NCBI RefSeq assembly: GCF_010500245.1
Contig: NZ_JAAGOX010000008.1
Span: 1-64,000 of the forward strand
DNA: 64,000 nucleotides
Source of the DNA: Ruegeria sp. PrR005
GTDB taxonomy: Bacteria > Pseudomonadota > Alphaproteobacteria > Rhodobacterales > Rhodobacteraceae
Direction: 5' to 3'
The translations under genes were made by a program, and so were the position numbers. This document shows, one piece after another, positions 43,905 through 53,085 of the stretch (positions are counted from its first letter, which is position 1; each line of letters opens with the position of its first letter). The notes under the pieces were generated by a model, which did no database searches, was not told the DNA's origin, and saw only the letters and a program-made list of their open reading frames with translations.

Positions 43905-45095
43905 TCACTTGAGATAAGGTTCGGGGTCGAAACTGTCGAAACCCTTGCGCACCTCGAAATGCACATAGGCGTTGTCGCCGTCGCGCAGGCGGGCGATTTT
44001 CTGACCGCGTTTCACGGTGTCGCCCTTGTTCACCTCGATGCCGTCGACATTGGCATAGACGGTCAGCAGGTTGTCGGCATGGCGGATCACCACGATCGGC
44101 ACCTGATCGGCATCCGCCGTGATCGCGGCCACGGTGCCGCCTTCGGCGGCGCTTACCGCGCTGCCCGGAGCGCCAGCGATATCGATCCCTTCGTTCTTGC
44201 CCTTTTCATAGGGCCGCACGATCTTGCCTTTGATCGGAAAGGCGAGCTGGGACTTGCTGCTGGCGGTGGGTTGCCCCACCGAGACATCTGGCGCGGCGGG
44301 CGCGGTGGCGGCGGCGACTTTCTCGTCCGGCAGCGGTTTTGTGGCCGAGGGCGGCGTGGGCGTGGGCGACCCCGTGCCGGGCGCGGTGGTGGTGGCGGCG
44401 GCGGCGGGAGTTGCCGCCTGTTTCTTTGGCGCTGGCTGATCCTTGACCGGGATCAGCAGGTACTGGCCCTCGCGGATGGCGAAATCGGAGCCGAGGCCGT
44501 TCCATTCGGCCAGCGCGTTGACCGGCACCTGGTAAAGGCGCGAGATGGTATAGGCGGTCTCGCCCCGCGCCACCTTGTGCCGCACCGGTTCCGGACCGCT
44601 GGGTTTGGCGGCCGAGGGCGCGGGCGCGGCGGGTTTGGCAGGTTCCAGTGTCGTGGTCTGGACCGGGGTGGTGTCCGGCGCCTGGTCGATGGCGCTGCCC
44701 GCCAGGGCCGCGATATCGACATTACCGCCCTGCCCGGCCGGTTCGGCAACGCGGCGCGGCAGCGCCAGCACCTCGCCCTCGCGCAGGACGTCATCGGGTT
44801 GCAGCCCGTTGAAGCGCGCCAGTTCGCCCGACGGCAGGCCGACCCGTTCGGCCAGCGAGGTGACCGTATCGCCGCGCCGGGCCACCGCCACCTGGTAGTT
44901 GGGATAGGAAATCACTCCGCGCGTATCCGGTTTCGGGCGCGGCGCGGTCTTGGCCGCCTGTGCGGCCTCGGTGGTGTTGAAGGCGCCGATCTGGCCCCGC
45001 AGATCATAGTCGAGCGGCCCCTCGCAGGCGGCAAGCAGCGCCAGCGCGGCACAGGCCAGGGTCGGTCTGGTCAGGGTTCGGAACGAAACACGCAT
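43905..45095 (-). CDS. NlpD-like lipoprotein with two LysM and a degenerate LytM domain
   Basis: 396 residues from the ATG at 45095. A lipobox (ALLAACEG) marks a lipoprotein. Two LysM repeats lie at about 55-110 and 170-220 (VAVARRGDTVTSLAERVGLP; VRHKVARGETAYTISRLYQV), with low-complexity T/A/P linkers. The C-terminal M23/LytM fold reads NEGIDIAG, YANVDG and VHFEVR, where active enzymes have histidines in the first two, so the zinc site is missing. As with E. coli NlpD this suggests an amidase activator, not a peptidase. It is followed upstream by pcm and surE, the surE-pcm-nlpD order of E. coli. Confidence 0.9.
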   Translation of the reverse strand: MRVSFRTLTRPTLACAALALLAACEGPLDYDLRGQIGAFNTTEAAQAAKTAPRPKPDTRGVISYPNYQVAVARRGDTVTSLAERVGLPSGELARFNGLQPDDVLREGEVLALPRRVAEPAGQGGNVDIAALAGSAIDQAPDTTPVQTTTLEPAKPAAPAPSAAKPSGPEPVRHKVARGETAYTISRLYQVPVNALAEWNGLGSDFAIREGQYLLIPVKDQPAPKKQAATPAAAATTTAPGTGSPTPTPPSATKPLPDEKVAAATAPAAPDVSVGQPTASSKSQLAFPIKGKIVRPYEKGKNEGIDIAGAPGSAVSAAEGGTVAAITADADQVPIVVIRHADNLLTVYANVDGIEVNKGDTVKRGQKIARLRDGDNAYVHFEVRKGFDSFDPEPYLK

Positions 45096-45177
45096 CTCAT
45101 TATCCTCAATGCTGCCCCCCATGTGGTCCGGGGGTTCGCGTCAATCAACAGGGTCCGGGCAACAGGACCCGGGGGTC

Positions 45178-45825
45178 TCAGCCATCCTTGCCCAGCCCTT
45201 CGAGCAGCGGCACGAAACGGACCGGGCGCAATTCATCATAGTCGAATCCGGTCTCGTGGCGACGGACCCGGATCAGGGTCTGCACCGTGTCCGACTGGCC
45301 GACGGGCAGAACCATGATACCGCCGATCTTCAGTTGCGCCAAGAGCGGGCCGGGCGCATCTTCGGCGGCGGCGGTGACGATGATGCGGTCAAAGGGGGCC
45401 TGATCGGACAGGCCAAAGGAACCATCGGCGGTCATCGTGGTGATATTGACCAGTTGCAGACGCTGGAACAGGGTCTGCGCCTCGCGCACCAGGCGGGCGT
45501 GGCGGTCGACGGTATAGACCCGGCGCGCCAGCTTGGCCAGGATCGCGGCCTGATAGCCCGAACCGGTGCCGACTTCGAGCACCTTGTCGCGCGGATGCAC
45601 CTCGAGCGCCTGGGTCATCAGCCCGACAACCGAGGGCTGGCTGATGGTCTGACCGCAGGCAATGGGCAGCGGCATGTCCTCGTAGGCGCGTTCGGCGAAG
45701 AGGCCACGCACGAATAGGCCGCGATCGACCTCTTCCATCGCCGCCAGCACCCGCCGGTCGGTCACGCCCTTTGAACGGAGCGCGAACAGGAACTGCATCT
45801 TGGTTTCGGCGTCGGGTCCGCTCAT
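45178..45825 (-). CDS. pcm: Protein-L-isoaspartate O-methyltransferase
   Basis: 215 residues. It methylates isoaspartyl residues in damaged proteins to start their repair. SAM motif I is [20 protein letters not shown], preceded by the substrate-site block [20 protein letters not shown]. Its start overlaps surE by 4 bp on the same strand, and the NlpD-like gene begins 82 bp downstream. All PCMT signatures are present. Confidence 0.96.
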   Translation of the reverse strand: MSGPDAETKMQFLFALRSKGVTDRRVLAAMEEVDRGLFVRGLFAERAYEDMPLPIACGQTISQPSVVGLMTQALEVHPRDKVLEVGTGSGYQAAILAKLARRVYTVDRHARLVREAQTLFQRLQLVNITTMTADGSFGLSDQAPFDRIIVTAAAEDAPGPLLAQLKIGGIMVLPVGQSDTVQTLIRVRRHETGFDYDELRPVRFVPLLEGLGKDG

Positions 45826-46604
45826 AGGGTGGCCTGCAATGCCTCCAACGTGTCTTCGGCGGTCAGGTCCGCGCGCATGGGCGTGACCGAGATATAGCCG
45901 TCGAGATTGACGGCGGCATCGGTACCTGGCGCGGTGCGCGCCTGCTGGTCGCCGCCCTTGATCCAGAGGAAGCGCTTGCCCGAGGGCGACAGATGCGGTT
46001 CGACCGCATAGCGCGAGCCCTGGCGAAAGCCCTGGCGGACGACCTTGGTTCCCTTGACCTCGGCGGCAGGTACCGGCGGAAAGTTCACGTTGAAGAACAG
46101 GCGGTAGTCGGGCCGTTCCTGGGGCCAGGCGGCGAGGATGCGACGGACCACCTCGGCGCCGTGGGTCTGGGCGATTTCGAAGGGATCTTCGCGGCCATAG
46201 TTGCGCGGGCCAAAGAACTGCGACAGCGCAATGGCGGGCAGGCCCTGAAGCGCCGCCTCCATCGCGCCGCCGAGCGTACCGGAATAGAGCGCGTTCTCGG
46301 CCGAGTTGTTGCCCCGGTTCACCCCCGACAGCACCAGGTCGGGGGGCGCGTCCTTCATTACGTCATGCAGGCCCGCCAGCACGCAGTCGGCCGGACTGCC
46401 TTCGGTCGCGAACCGCCGCTCGCCCAGTTTGGCGATCAGCATCGGATGGGTATAGCTGATGCAGTGACCCACGCCCGACTGTTCAAAGGCCGGGGCCACG
46501 GTCCAGACCTCTCCCTCCGGGCCGGCGAGGTCGCGGGCCAGTGCCTCGAGCGCGGCCAGGCCCGGCGCGTTGATGCCGTCGTCATTGGTGATGAGAATGC
46601 GCAT
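45822..46604 (-). CDS. surE: 5'/3'-nucleotidase SurE
   Basis: 260 residues. [20 protein letters not shown] is the metal-binding N-terminal motif (the two aspartates and, later, Ser and Asn ligands), and [20 protein letters not shown] is the second signature. It removes phosphate from nucleoside monophosphates. Its stop overlaps pcm by 4 bp. The conserved alphaproteobacterial order usually has serS next to it towards tatC; here other genes intervene. Confidence 0.96.
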   Translation of the reverse strand: MRILITNDDGINAPGLAALEALARDLAGPEGEVWTVAPAFEQSGVGHCISYTHPMLIAKLGERRFATEGSPADCVLAGLHDVMKDAPPDLVLSGVNRGNNSAENALYSGTLGGAMEAALQGLPAIALSQFFGPRNYGREDPFEIAQTHGAEVVRRILAAWPQERPDYRLFFNVNFPPVPAAEVKGTKVVRQGFRQGSRYAVEPHLSPSGKRFLWIKGGDQQARTAPGTDAAVNLDGYISVTPMRADLTAEDTLEALQATL

Positions 46605-46728
46605 GTCGTCCTGCCCCGTTTTGCCCTTGATAGACGCGGGTCACCCGCACGGCAAGCGCGGCAGGCCGCCGTTCTGCGGCATTCCTGTATCAGTCGGCGG
46701 CAAAACCGCACCGATCAGAGGGGGAGAG

Positions 46729-46775
46729 CCAGAATTTTGCAAAAATTCTGGGCACAAAAAATCTCAGATTTTTTG
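46729..46775. repeat. Tandem perfect hairpins after the ABC ATPase gene
   Basis: CCAGAATTTT / AAAATTCTGG with loop GCA (46729-46751), and AAAAAATCT / AGATTTTTT with a one-base centre (46755-46775 including flanking C/G). On the minus strand the second overlaps the stop codon of the ABC ATPase gene. Same design as 21024-21073 and 62183-62230. The A/T-rich one would act as a terminator in both directions. Confidence 0.8.
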
Positions 46776-47870
46776 GCGCCCGGCCGGGGCCGGGAAGACG
46801 AAACAGCGGTCGCGGCGGATGGTCAGCCACATGACCCGGCCGGGTTCGGGGATGAACACATTGGGCACCGTGGCCTTGAGCATGGATCCGTTGAAATCCA
46901 TCCGGAACTCGACCAGGCTCTCACCGCCCAGAAAACGCGCCCGCTCGACCACGCCGCGCGCCGCGACCCCGTCCGAGGGCGTGGGCAGCGGCCCCCTGCC
47001 ACCCCGGTCAAAGTCGAGCTTCACATGCTGGGGGCGGAAAACGATGTCGACATCGGTGCCGTCGGGGATGCCGGGCGCCAGGAACTGGCCAAAGGGGGTG
47101 GCGGCCAATGCGCCGTTGACCTGCGCCTTGAGCGTGTTCACATCGCTGAAGAAGGCCACCGCCGCCTTGTCCACCGGGCGGGTATAGACGTTGTAGGGCG
47201 CGCCCTGCTGCACGATCCGCCCGTCGCGCATCAGCGCGATCTCGTCGGCCATGCGCATCGCCTCTTCGGGCTCGTGCGTGACCAGCAGCACGGCCGCATC
47301 CTCTTCCTTCAGCAGCGCCAGCGTGTCGTCGCGGATACCGTCGCGCAGCCGGTTGTCGAGACCCGAGAACGGCTCGTCCATCAGCATGATGCGCGGCCGT
47401 GGCGCTAGGGCGCGCGCCAGCGCCACCCGTTGCTGTTCACCGCCCGAGAGCTGGTGCGGATAGCTGTCGATATGGCGCGACAGCGACACGCGGGCCAGCA
47501 GCTCCTCGACCCGCGCGCGTTTCTCCTCGCGGCTGCCCTTGAGGCCAAAGGCCACGTTGCCCGCCACGCTGAGATGCGGAAACAGCGCGAAGTCCTGGAA
47601 CATCAGGCCGATCTCGCGCCGCTCGGGCGGGACGCGGAACACCGTGTCGCAGATCAGCTTGCCATCGACATGGATCTGGCCGCTGTCCTGCATCTCGACC
47701 CCGGCGATCATCCTGAGCGTGGTCGACTTGCCGCAGCCCGACGGGCCCAAGAGGCAGGTCACCTGGCCGGCGCGGATCGACAGCGATACGTCATCGACCA
47801 CCCGCTGCCCGTCGAATACGCGCACCAGATTGCGGATCTCGAGCCGCGGAGGGGTTCGTCCTGCCGTCAC
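46764..47870 (-). CDS. Iron(III)-type ABC transporter ATPase (FbpC/PotA-like)
   Basis: 368 residues. Walker A is GPSGCGKSTTLR, signature LSGGEQQRVALARAL, Walker B IMLMDEPFSGLD, H-loop VTHEPEE. After residue about 235 there is a C-terminal OB-like TOBE domain (DIVFRPQHVKLDF). This is the FbpC/PotA/UgpC branch, with the FbpC-type pattern DEPFSGLDNRLRDGIRDD suggesting ferric iron. No permease or binding-protein gene is adjacent, so it is an orphan ATPase here. Tandem hairpins overlap its stop. Confidence 0.9.
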   Translation of the reverse strand: MTAGRTPPRLEIRNLVRVFDGQRVVDDVSLSIRAGQVTCLLGPSGCGKSTTLRMIAGVEMQDSGQIHVDGKLICDTVFRVPPERREIGLMFQDFALFPHLSVAGNVAFGLKGSREEKRARVEELLARVSLSRHIDSYPHQLSGGEQQRVALARALAPRPRIMLMDEPFSGLDNRLRDGIRDDTLALLKEEDAAVLLVTHEPEEAMRMADEIALMRDGRIVQQGAPYNVYTRPVDKAAVAFFSDVNTLKAQVNGALAATPFGQFLAPGIPDGTDVDIVFRPQHVKLDFDRGGRGPLPTPSDGVAARGVVERARFLGGESLVEFRMDFNGSMLKATVPNVFIPEPGRVMWLTIRRDRCFVFPAPAGRQKI

Positions 47871-47960
47871 CTGTCGGGCCTCGCTGCCTATCCCTAGCCT
47901 TTTGGTCGGGAGTTCAGGCCGGGGATAGCAACCCCGTCCCGTCAGCGCAAGGCACCCCTG

Positions 47961-49016
47961 TCAGCAACAGCCGCCCGAGGCCGGTGCCGGTGCCGGTGCC
48001 AGCCCGTTGAACGGCGAGTTGCCGCCGCATCCGGCAAAAATGCCGTAATGGGTGGAGAAATCGCCGATGAACTCGAAATGCGGCGCAAAGCGCGTCTCGG
48101 CCAGCATGCGCCAGGTATTGCCGCAGACCGGGAACACCTTGCCGGTCTCGATCACATGATGGTCGTCCAGCACGAAGGTATGCGGCGCGTTGGGCACGGT
48201 GCCCTTGTAGATCACCGCCTGGCCGTAGTCCTCGCAGGCCGGTTCCAGACCATCCAGGCTGAACAGGCGGTAAGTGGCCGACAGGAAGCGGATCGGCCCG
48301 AGCTTGTCTTGCAGCGCCGGGTTGCCGACATTCAGCGCCCGGCTTTCCACCATGCGCGGGTCGCCGAACCCGGCCTGCCGCGCCAGGGTCAGGAAATCGT
48401 TCCAGTAAAGCGCGCCGGACAGACATTCGCCATAGAGCACCTCGTCCTCGGCCAGCTCTGCCGGAATGCGGCGGTCGGCGTAGACATCCGAGAAATACAT
48501 CTCGCCGCCCGGTTTCAAGAGCCGCTGCGCGCCGCGCAGCACCGCCGCCTTGTCGGTGGCCAGGTTCAGCACGCAGTTCGACACGATGATGTCGAAGGAG
48601 CCGGGTTCCAGCGGTAGGTCCTCCAGCTTCTCGATGAAGCCTTGGTGAAATTCGGTGTTGGGCGCGTCATAGCCGAATGCTTCGGCATGATAGGCGCGAT
48701 GGGCGCGCGCTACGTCCAGCTGCGCCTGGGTCATGTCGACGCCCACCACCGCGCCCTGCGGCCCCACCAAGGCCGACAGCGCATAGACATCGCGCCCCGC
48801 GCCGCAGCCCAGATCGAGGATGCGCGCGCCCTCCAGCGCCAGGGGCGCGATCAGGCCGCAGCCGTAATAGCGCGCCATCACCTCGTCATGCACTTTGGCC
48901 AGCACCGGTTTCAGATGCGCGGGCATCTCTGCGGCGGTACAGCAGGCGTCGGTCTGCAAATCCGAGGTGCCCTTCAGCACCTCGCCGTAATAGGTCTGCA
49001 CCGCCTCGTGTTTCAT
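47961..49016 (-). CDS. arsM: Arsenite S-adenosylmethyltransferase
   Basis: 351 residues from the ATG at 49016, with GAGGGG upstream. SAM motif I is RILDLGCGAGRDVYALSALV. Cysteines that could hold arsenite occur in QTDACCTAAEMP, VSNCVLNLATDK (the ArsM-specific block) and GLEPACEDYGQAV, with CGNTWRML and a terminal GGCC further on. ArsM methylates As(III) stepwise, giving resistance or volatilisation. The C-terminal extension (HFEFIGDFSTHYGIFAGCGG) is typical of this longer subgroup. No arsR or arsB is adjacent. Confidence 0.9.
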   Translation of the reverse strand: MKHEAVQTYYGEVLKGTSDLQTDACCTAAEMPAHLKPVLAKVHDEVMARYYGCGLIAPLALEGARILDLGCGAGRDVYALSALVGPQGAVVGVDMTQAQLDVARAHRAYHAEAFGYDAPNTEFHQGFIEKLEDLPLEPGSFDIIVSNCVLNLATDKAAVLRGAQRLLKPGGEMYFSDVYADRRIPAELAEDEVLYGECLSGALYWNDFLTLARQAGFGDPRMVESRALNVGNPALQDKLGPIRFLSATYRLFSLDGLEPACEDYGQAVIYKGTVPNAPHTFVLDDHHVIETGKVFPVCGNTWRMLAETRFAPHFEFIGDFSTHYGIFAGCGGNSPFNGLAPAPAPASGGCC

Positions 49017-49096
49017 CGCTGGCCCCTCATTCCATTTGCGCAACAGCTAGCGCACCCCGCCCCTCCACGCAATCGAACCTACGAAAGCGTGACCAT

Positions 49097-49160
49097 GTCT
49101 TCATTTCGCCGGAAATACTCCGGGGGAGTCGCCCGGAACGGGCGGCGGGGGCAGCGCCCC
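49097..49160. repeat. CCGGAGTATTT-type element, copy 4
   Basis: Minus-strand oriented, beginning 1 bp past the stop of the AlkD-like gene: GGGGGCGCTGCCCCC hairpin, then GACTCCCCCGGAGTATTTCC and GGCGAAATGAAG. Almost the same as the left half of copy 3. Confidence 0.8.
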
Positions 49161-49161
49161 C

Positions 49162-50268
49162 TTACGCTTCCAGCTCGAAAACACCCATCGCCCGGACCCG
49201 GCCGTTGACCTGCACCTCGACCCGGTGCGGCCCGGGCACAAGGGTGAAGGTGCTGGCGTCGCCTTTCAGCTTGTGCCGCTTGTCCAACCGTAGGCCGCCG
49301 CCCGTCAGACGCGCCTGTTTCCACTTGTGGACCTTGGCCGAGACCTTGCCGCCGGGACGTTGGAAATACACGATGTAATCGACCAGCACCGGCAGCTCCG
49401 CTGCCCCTTTCAGTTCCAGCCCCAAGACAAGATCCGTGCCGATGCGGGCGCGCGCCGGAAGCTCCAGCTTCGCCGTGACCGGCGCGCCCGGGTCGTAACC
49501 CAGCATCGCCATTGCGCCGGGGTGGCCCGCCTTGACCAGCCCGCGCAGGGCATGGGCGGTGATCCACTGGCGCTCGCTGGTGCTCTGCCGCGCGGCCGCG
49601 CGCCAGTCGGAGAGCCGGTCCAGCACCAGGTCGGGGTCCTTTTTTGCAATATCGTTCAGGTGGTTGGCCACCGAGCGGGTGACATAGCGGGTGGGATCGG
49701 CGTGCAAGCGGTCCAGCAGCGGCAGGGCGGCATCAAGCGGCAGGGCAATGCCCGCGCCCCAGGGCAGGCGCGGGCGGGTGCCCTCGCTGACCAGCCGCCG
49801 CACATGATAGCTGTCGTGATCACACCAGTCCCGCATCCGGTTCAGAACCAGGTCGGGCCAGCGGTTCAGGAACGGGCGGATCGCCCATTCCATCGAAAAC
49901 CGCTGGGTGAGTTCGGCCAGGACATCGAGCGCCATGTCCGGGTGTTCGATACCGGCCGAGGCCACCCATTCGCCCAGCGGCGCAAAGATGAAATCGCCAA
50001 AATCGTCGTCCGACAGGTTCGGGTCGAGCGGCGGCGGCAGGGCGTGCAGGATCGCTGCCGCCACTTGCGGCAGCTCCCCCGGCAGGCTGTCCATCAGGCA
50101 GGCCGCGATCCAGTCGATGCGCTGTTTCAGCTCCAGCTCGGGCAGGCGCGCCATCACCCGCGCCTCGAACTCGGCACCGTCGAACCCCGGCCCGTCGAAA
50201 AGGCCGGCGAGATAGCCGACCTTTTCCGCGTTAAAGAGCTGGTCCTTGAGCGAAAACCCCTGCGCCAT
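49162..50268 (-). CDS. AlkD-like HEAT-repeat DNA alkylation repair protein
   Basis: 368 residues, helical for the first 250: successive HEAT-like units with DPTRYVTRSVANHLNDIAKK and DPDLVLDRLSDWRAAA. The C-terminal 100 residues are beta-rich (IGTDLVLGLELKGAAELPV). This matches the COG4335 group of DNA alkylation repair proteins; true AlkD excises alkylated bases without base flipping. Whether this subgroup keeps glycosylase activity is not evident. The downstream SDR stop lies 3 bp before the ATG on the same strand. Confidence 0.85.
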   Translation of the reverse strand: MAQGFSLKDQLFNAEKVGYLAGLFDGPGFDGAEFEARVMARLPELELKQRIDWIAACLMDSLPGELPQVAAAILHALPPPLDPNLSDDDFGDFIFAPLGEWVASAGIEHPDMALDVLAELTQRFSMEWAIRPFLNRWPDLVLNRMRDWCDHDSYHVRRLVSEGTRPRLPWGAGIALPLDAALPLLDRLHADPTRYVTRSVANHLNDIAKKDPDLVLDRLSDWRAAARQSTSERQWITAHALRGLVKAGHPGAMAMLGYDPGAPVTAKLELPARARIGTDLVLGLELKGAAELPVLVDYIVYFQRPGGKVSAKVHKWKQARLTGGGLRLDKRHKLKGDASTFTLVPGPHRVEVQVNGRVRAMGVFELEA

Positions 50269-50271
50269 GCC

Positions 50272-51054
50272 CTACATCGTCAGGTTGGTGCCGCCGCCGT
50301 CGTGCAGCAGGTTCTGGCCGACGATGAAGCCCGCATGCTTCGAGCAGAGAAAGGCGCAGGTGGCGCCGAATTCCTCGGGCGAACCGTAGCGGCGGGCGGG
50401 AATCGTGGCGGCGCGCTCGGCACGCGCCTCGTCGAGCGAGATGCCTTTTTGCTGCGCCACCGGGCCATCCAGCGCATTGGCGCGGTCGGTGGCATGGATG
50501 CCGGGCAGCAGGTTGTTGATCGTCACGCCAAAGGGCGCGACCTGGCGCGAGGTGCCTGCGACATAGCCCGTCAGCCCGGTGCGGGCCGCGTTCGACAGGC
50601 CCAGCGCCGGGATCGGCGCGCGCACCGATTGCGAGGTGATGTTGACCACCCGGCCCCAGCACTTGTCGATCATGCCGGGCAAGAGCGCCTTCATGAAGGC
50701 GATGGGTGTCAGCATGTTGGCGTCGAGCGCGCGGATGAAATCGTCGCGGTCCCAATCCGACCAGAGGCCCGGCGGCGGGCCGCCGGCATTGGTGACAAGG
50801 ATGTCCACGCCCTGCGCGGCCTCGATCACCTGCGCCTGCCCTGCCTGGGTGGTGACGTCACAGGCGATGGTCGTCACCTTGACTCCATGCGCCGCGCGGA
50901 TCGCCTCTGCCGCAGCCTCCAGCGCCTCGGCGCCGCGCGCGTTCATCACCAGATCGACGCCCGCCGCCGCCAGCGCCTGGGCGCAGCCCAGCCCCAATCC
51001 CTTGGACGAGGCGCAGACCAGCGCCTTCTTGCCCGCAATACCCAGATCCATCAT
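50272..51054 (-). CDS. Short-chain dehydrogenase-like protein lacking YxxxK
   Basis: 260 residues with an SDR fold. The cofactor loop is LVCASSKGLGLGCAQALAAA and the NAG motif is LVTNAGGPPPG. The serine strand is intact (VVNITSQSVRAPI), but the usual Y-x-x-x-K reads LGLSNAAR, so both catalytic tyrosine and lysine are gone. C-terminal LLHDGGGTNLTM is normal. This is a recognised subgroup often named as 3-oxoacyl-ACP reductase; catalysis would need another base or be absent. Two adjacent ATGs (51054, 51051); GGGAGAG lies upstream. Confidence 0.87.
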   Translation of the reverse strand: MMDLGIAGKKALVCASSKGLGLGCAQALAAAGVDLVMNARGAEALEAAAEAIRAAHGVKVTTIACDVTTQAGQAQVIEAAQGVDILVTNAGGPPPGLWSDWDRDDFIRALDANMLTPIAFMKALLPGMIDKCWGRVVNITSQSVRAPIPALGLSNAARTGLTGYVAGTSRQVAPFGVTINNLLPGIHATDRANALDGPVAQQKGISLDEARAERAATIPARRYGSPEEFGATCAFLCSKHAGFIVGQNLLHDGGGTNLTM

Positions 51055-51189
51055 CCGCTCTCCCTGCTTGATGTTCTTGATCGCGAGTTAGCACCAATTG
51101 CCCGGGGATCACCACCCGGTTGACCGAGAACCGCCATATTTTGGCGGCAGACTGGATTGCATTTGCGCCACCCGACTTACAGATTGAAA

Positions 51190-52236
51190 ATGAAAGACCT
51201 TAGCCCGCAGCATTTGTTGGACACCGTGACCAGACACGCCCCCGCCCAATCCGTACCCGTGTACCCCGCCCGCGCCTTCAAGGTAACGAATGGCGCCAAC
51301 CTGGGGGACGGGATCGCGCCGATGGACGAGCTGATGCTGGACGATATCTATGGCCTGAGCCCCGATGCGCAGCCCTGCCGCCTGGGGCTGGAGGTGCTGG
51401 CGGACGGCACGTTCAATGTCGCCGGAGACACGGATTGCGGGCGACCGGGGCACGCACTGCACCTGGATTGCGCGCTGAGCCTGATGAGCCCGGACGGCAT
51501 GACCACCGATGCCATCGTACTGGTCGAGGTCGATACCGACGGCAATATCGCCGATATCTACCTGCTGCCGCTGGCGCCGCTGGCGGCCAAGACCGATTAT
51601 ACGCTGGTGGGGATGGATGGCGACAACGCGCGGCAGAAATTCGCTCAGGTGACCTGTGTCTCGTTCACGCGCGGCACCCATATCACGTTGGCCTCTGGCG
51701 CGCAGATGCCCATCGAAGAATTGAAGGTGGGTGACCGGGTACTGACCCGAGACGACGGGGTGCAGCAGGTGCGCTGGATCGGTCAGAGCACGGTGCGCGC
51801 GGTGGGTGATTTCGCCCCTATCGTGATCCGGGCCGGGACGCTCAACAACGAGAACGACCTGGTGGTCAGCCCCGATCACCGGCTGTTTGTCTATCAGCGC
51901 CGTGACGAGATCGGCGCGGGCCAGCCGGAACTGCTGGTCAAGGCGCGGCATCTGGTCAACGGCGATACGGTGTTCGTGCAGGAAGGCGGATTCGTCGATT
52001 ATTTCCAGCTGCTGTTCGACCGCCATCACATCATCTATGCCGAGGGGATCGCCGCCGAGTCCATGCTGCTCGACCCGCGGACCCGGCCCGCCCTGCCCGA
52101 GGAGCTTCTGGAAGAGGTGCTACCGCTCCTTGACCAGCACGGGCGCGGCGACGGGCACGGGGTGGACGTGTCCAAGCGGCTGTTGGACCGGCCCGACGCC
52201 ATTGCGCTGCTGAAGAAAGCCTCGACCAACCGCTAG
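51190..52236 (+). CDS. Hint-domain protein with N-terminal extension
   Basis: 348 residues from the ATG at 51190; a TTG at 51157 is an alternative. The ribosome site is weak in both cases. Residues 1 to about 150 form an acidic beta-rich region (DELMLDDIYGLSPDAQPCRL). The Hint core begins VTCVSFTRGTHITLASG and runs PIEELKVGDRVLTRDDGVQQ then VRWIGQSTVRAV, with the GDTV and HHIIYAEG blocks near the end. The position normally held by cysteine (C-F-x-x-GT) reads S-F-T-R-GT, so serine could be the nucleophile. Role unknown; related to the gene at 32205. Confidence 0.85.
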   Translation: MKDLSPQHLLDTVTRHAPAQSVPVYPARAFKVTNGANLGDGIAPMDELMLDDIYGLSPDAQPCRLGLEVLADGTFNVAGDTDCGRPGHALHLDCALSLMSPDGMTTDAIVLVEVDTDGNIADIYLLPLAPLAAKTDYTLVGMDGDNARQKFAQVTCVSFTRGTHITLASGAQMPIEELKVGDRVLTRDDGVQQVRWIGQSTVRAVGDFAPIVIRAGTLNNENDLVVSPDHRLFVYQRRDEIGAGQPELLVKARHLVNGDTVFVQEGGFVDYFQLLFDRHHIIYAEGIAAESMLLDPRTRPALPEELLEEVLPLLDQHGRGDGHGVDVSKRLLDRPDAIALLKKASTNR

Positions 52237-52302
52237 AGCGCCCAACCCAAAACCTAAGCGCCTCAGGGTTTGAGCTGGATGCTCCAAGCCGGTGGCAGTG
52301 GC

Positions 52303-53085
52303 TCAGTTGCACTGCTCGTAGGTGTAGTCGCCGAATTCCAGCCAGTTGCGGCCGTTCTGCTCGAACACCAGGAATTCGGAACGATCCTCGCCCAGGAGCG
52401 CGACGACAAAGCCAGCCGGGGGCTGGGCGTTGCCGAAATAGCTGTAGGCGGTCATCGCGCGTAGGGTATCGCCGTTGACGGTGACGATCGCGTCCCACTG
52501 GCCATCGGGTTGCGACAGCAGCCCGTATTCGATGACCCGCTGGACCGCGCCGCCACCGCAATAGACCACGCCTTCGGGCGCTTCGGGCGTGCTGGCGGCG
52601 GCGCTCTGCGCAGAGCCGCCGCAGCTGGCGCGCAGCGACTTGACCGCACGCCCCGAGCCCTTGAGATCAAAGATGCCATAGGTCACATCCTGGTCGATCA
52701 TCGACATGTTCAGCGCGGCGTTCTGTGCGACCTGGTCGAGGATGAAGTTGTAATCGGACATGTCGTTCAGGCGGATCTCGACCGGGTAATTGTCCACCAA
52801 CTCGATCATCGCATTGGCGTCGCCCAGTTGGAACGCCGCCGCCTCTGTCTGGCCATCGGACATGAACCGCAGCGACAGGCCGCGTTTGGACAGGATGTCC
52901 TGGCTGTCCTCGTAACCGGCAGGCGCAAAGCGGATACGGTCGCATTGCAGTTCCAGCGTGGCATTGTTGGTCTGGATAAAGGCGTTCGGAACCGGTCCGG
53001 AACTGAAGGACCACTCGGCCGAGGCCGGAGCGGCATTGAACAGGGCCGCAGAGCCGAGGGCGGCCAGAACAAGCAGATGGCGCAT
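52303..53085 (-). CDS. Secreted protein of unknown function
   Basis: 260 residues from the ATG at 53085, with GGGAGAAAA upstream. A signal peptide (RHLLVLAALGSAALFNAAPASA) is followed by EWSFSSGPVPNAFIQTNNAT, then alternating strands. There are four cysteines in the mature part (LQCDR, ASCGGS, YCGGG and EQC at the end), so two disulfides are possible. The C-terminal third (VQRVIEYGLLSQPDGQWDAI) may be a separate small domain after an alanine/serine linker. No family recognised. It is divergent from the cytochrome c' gene, with 195 bp between. Confidence 0.8.
   Translation of the reverse strand: MRHLLVLAALGSAALFNAAPASAEWSFSSGPVPNAFIQTNNATLELQCDRIRFAPAGYEDSQDILSKRGLSLRFMSDGQTEAAAFQLGDANAMIELVDNYPVEIRLNDMSDYNFILDQVAQNAALNMSMIDQDVTYGIFDLKGSGRAVKSLRASCGGSAQSAAASTPEAPEGVVYCGGGAVQRVIEYGLLSQPDGQWDAIVTVNGDTLRAMTAYSYFGNAQPPAGFVVALLGEDRSEFLVFEQNGRNWLEFGDYTYEQCN

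Noticed and set aside
43905-45095. Active M23 metallopeptidase
   Set aside because: First two zinc-ligand positions are not histidine, so peptidase activity is unlikely.
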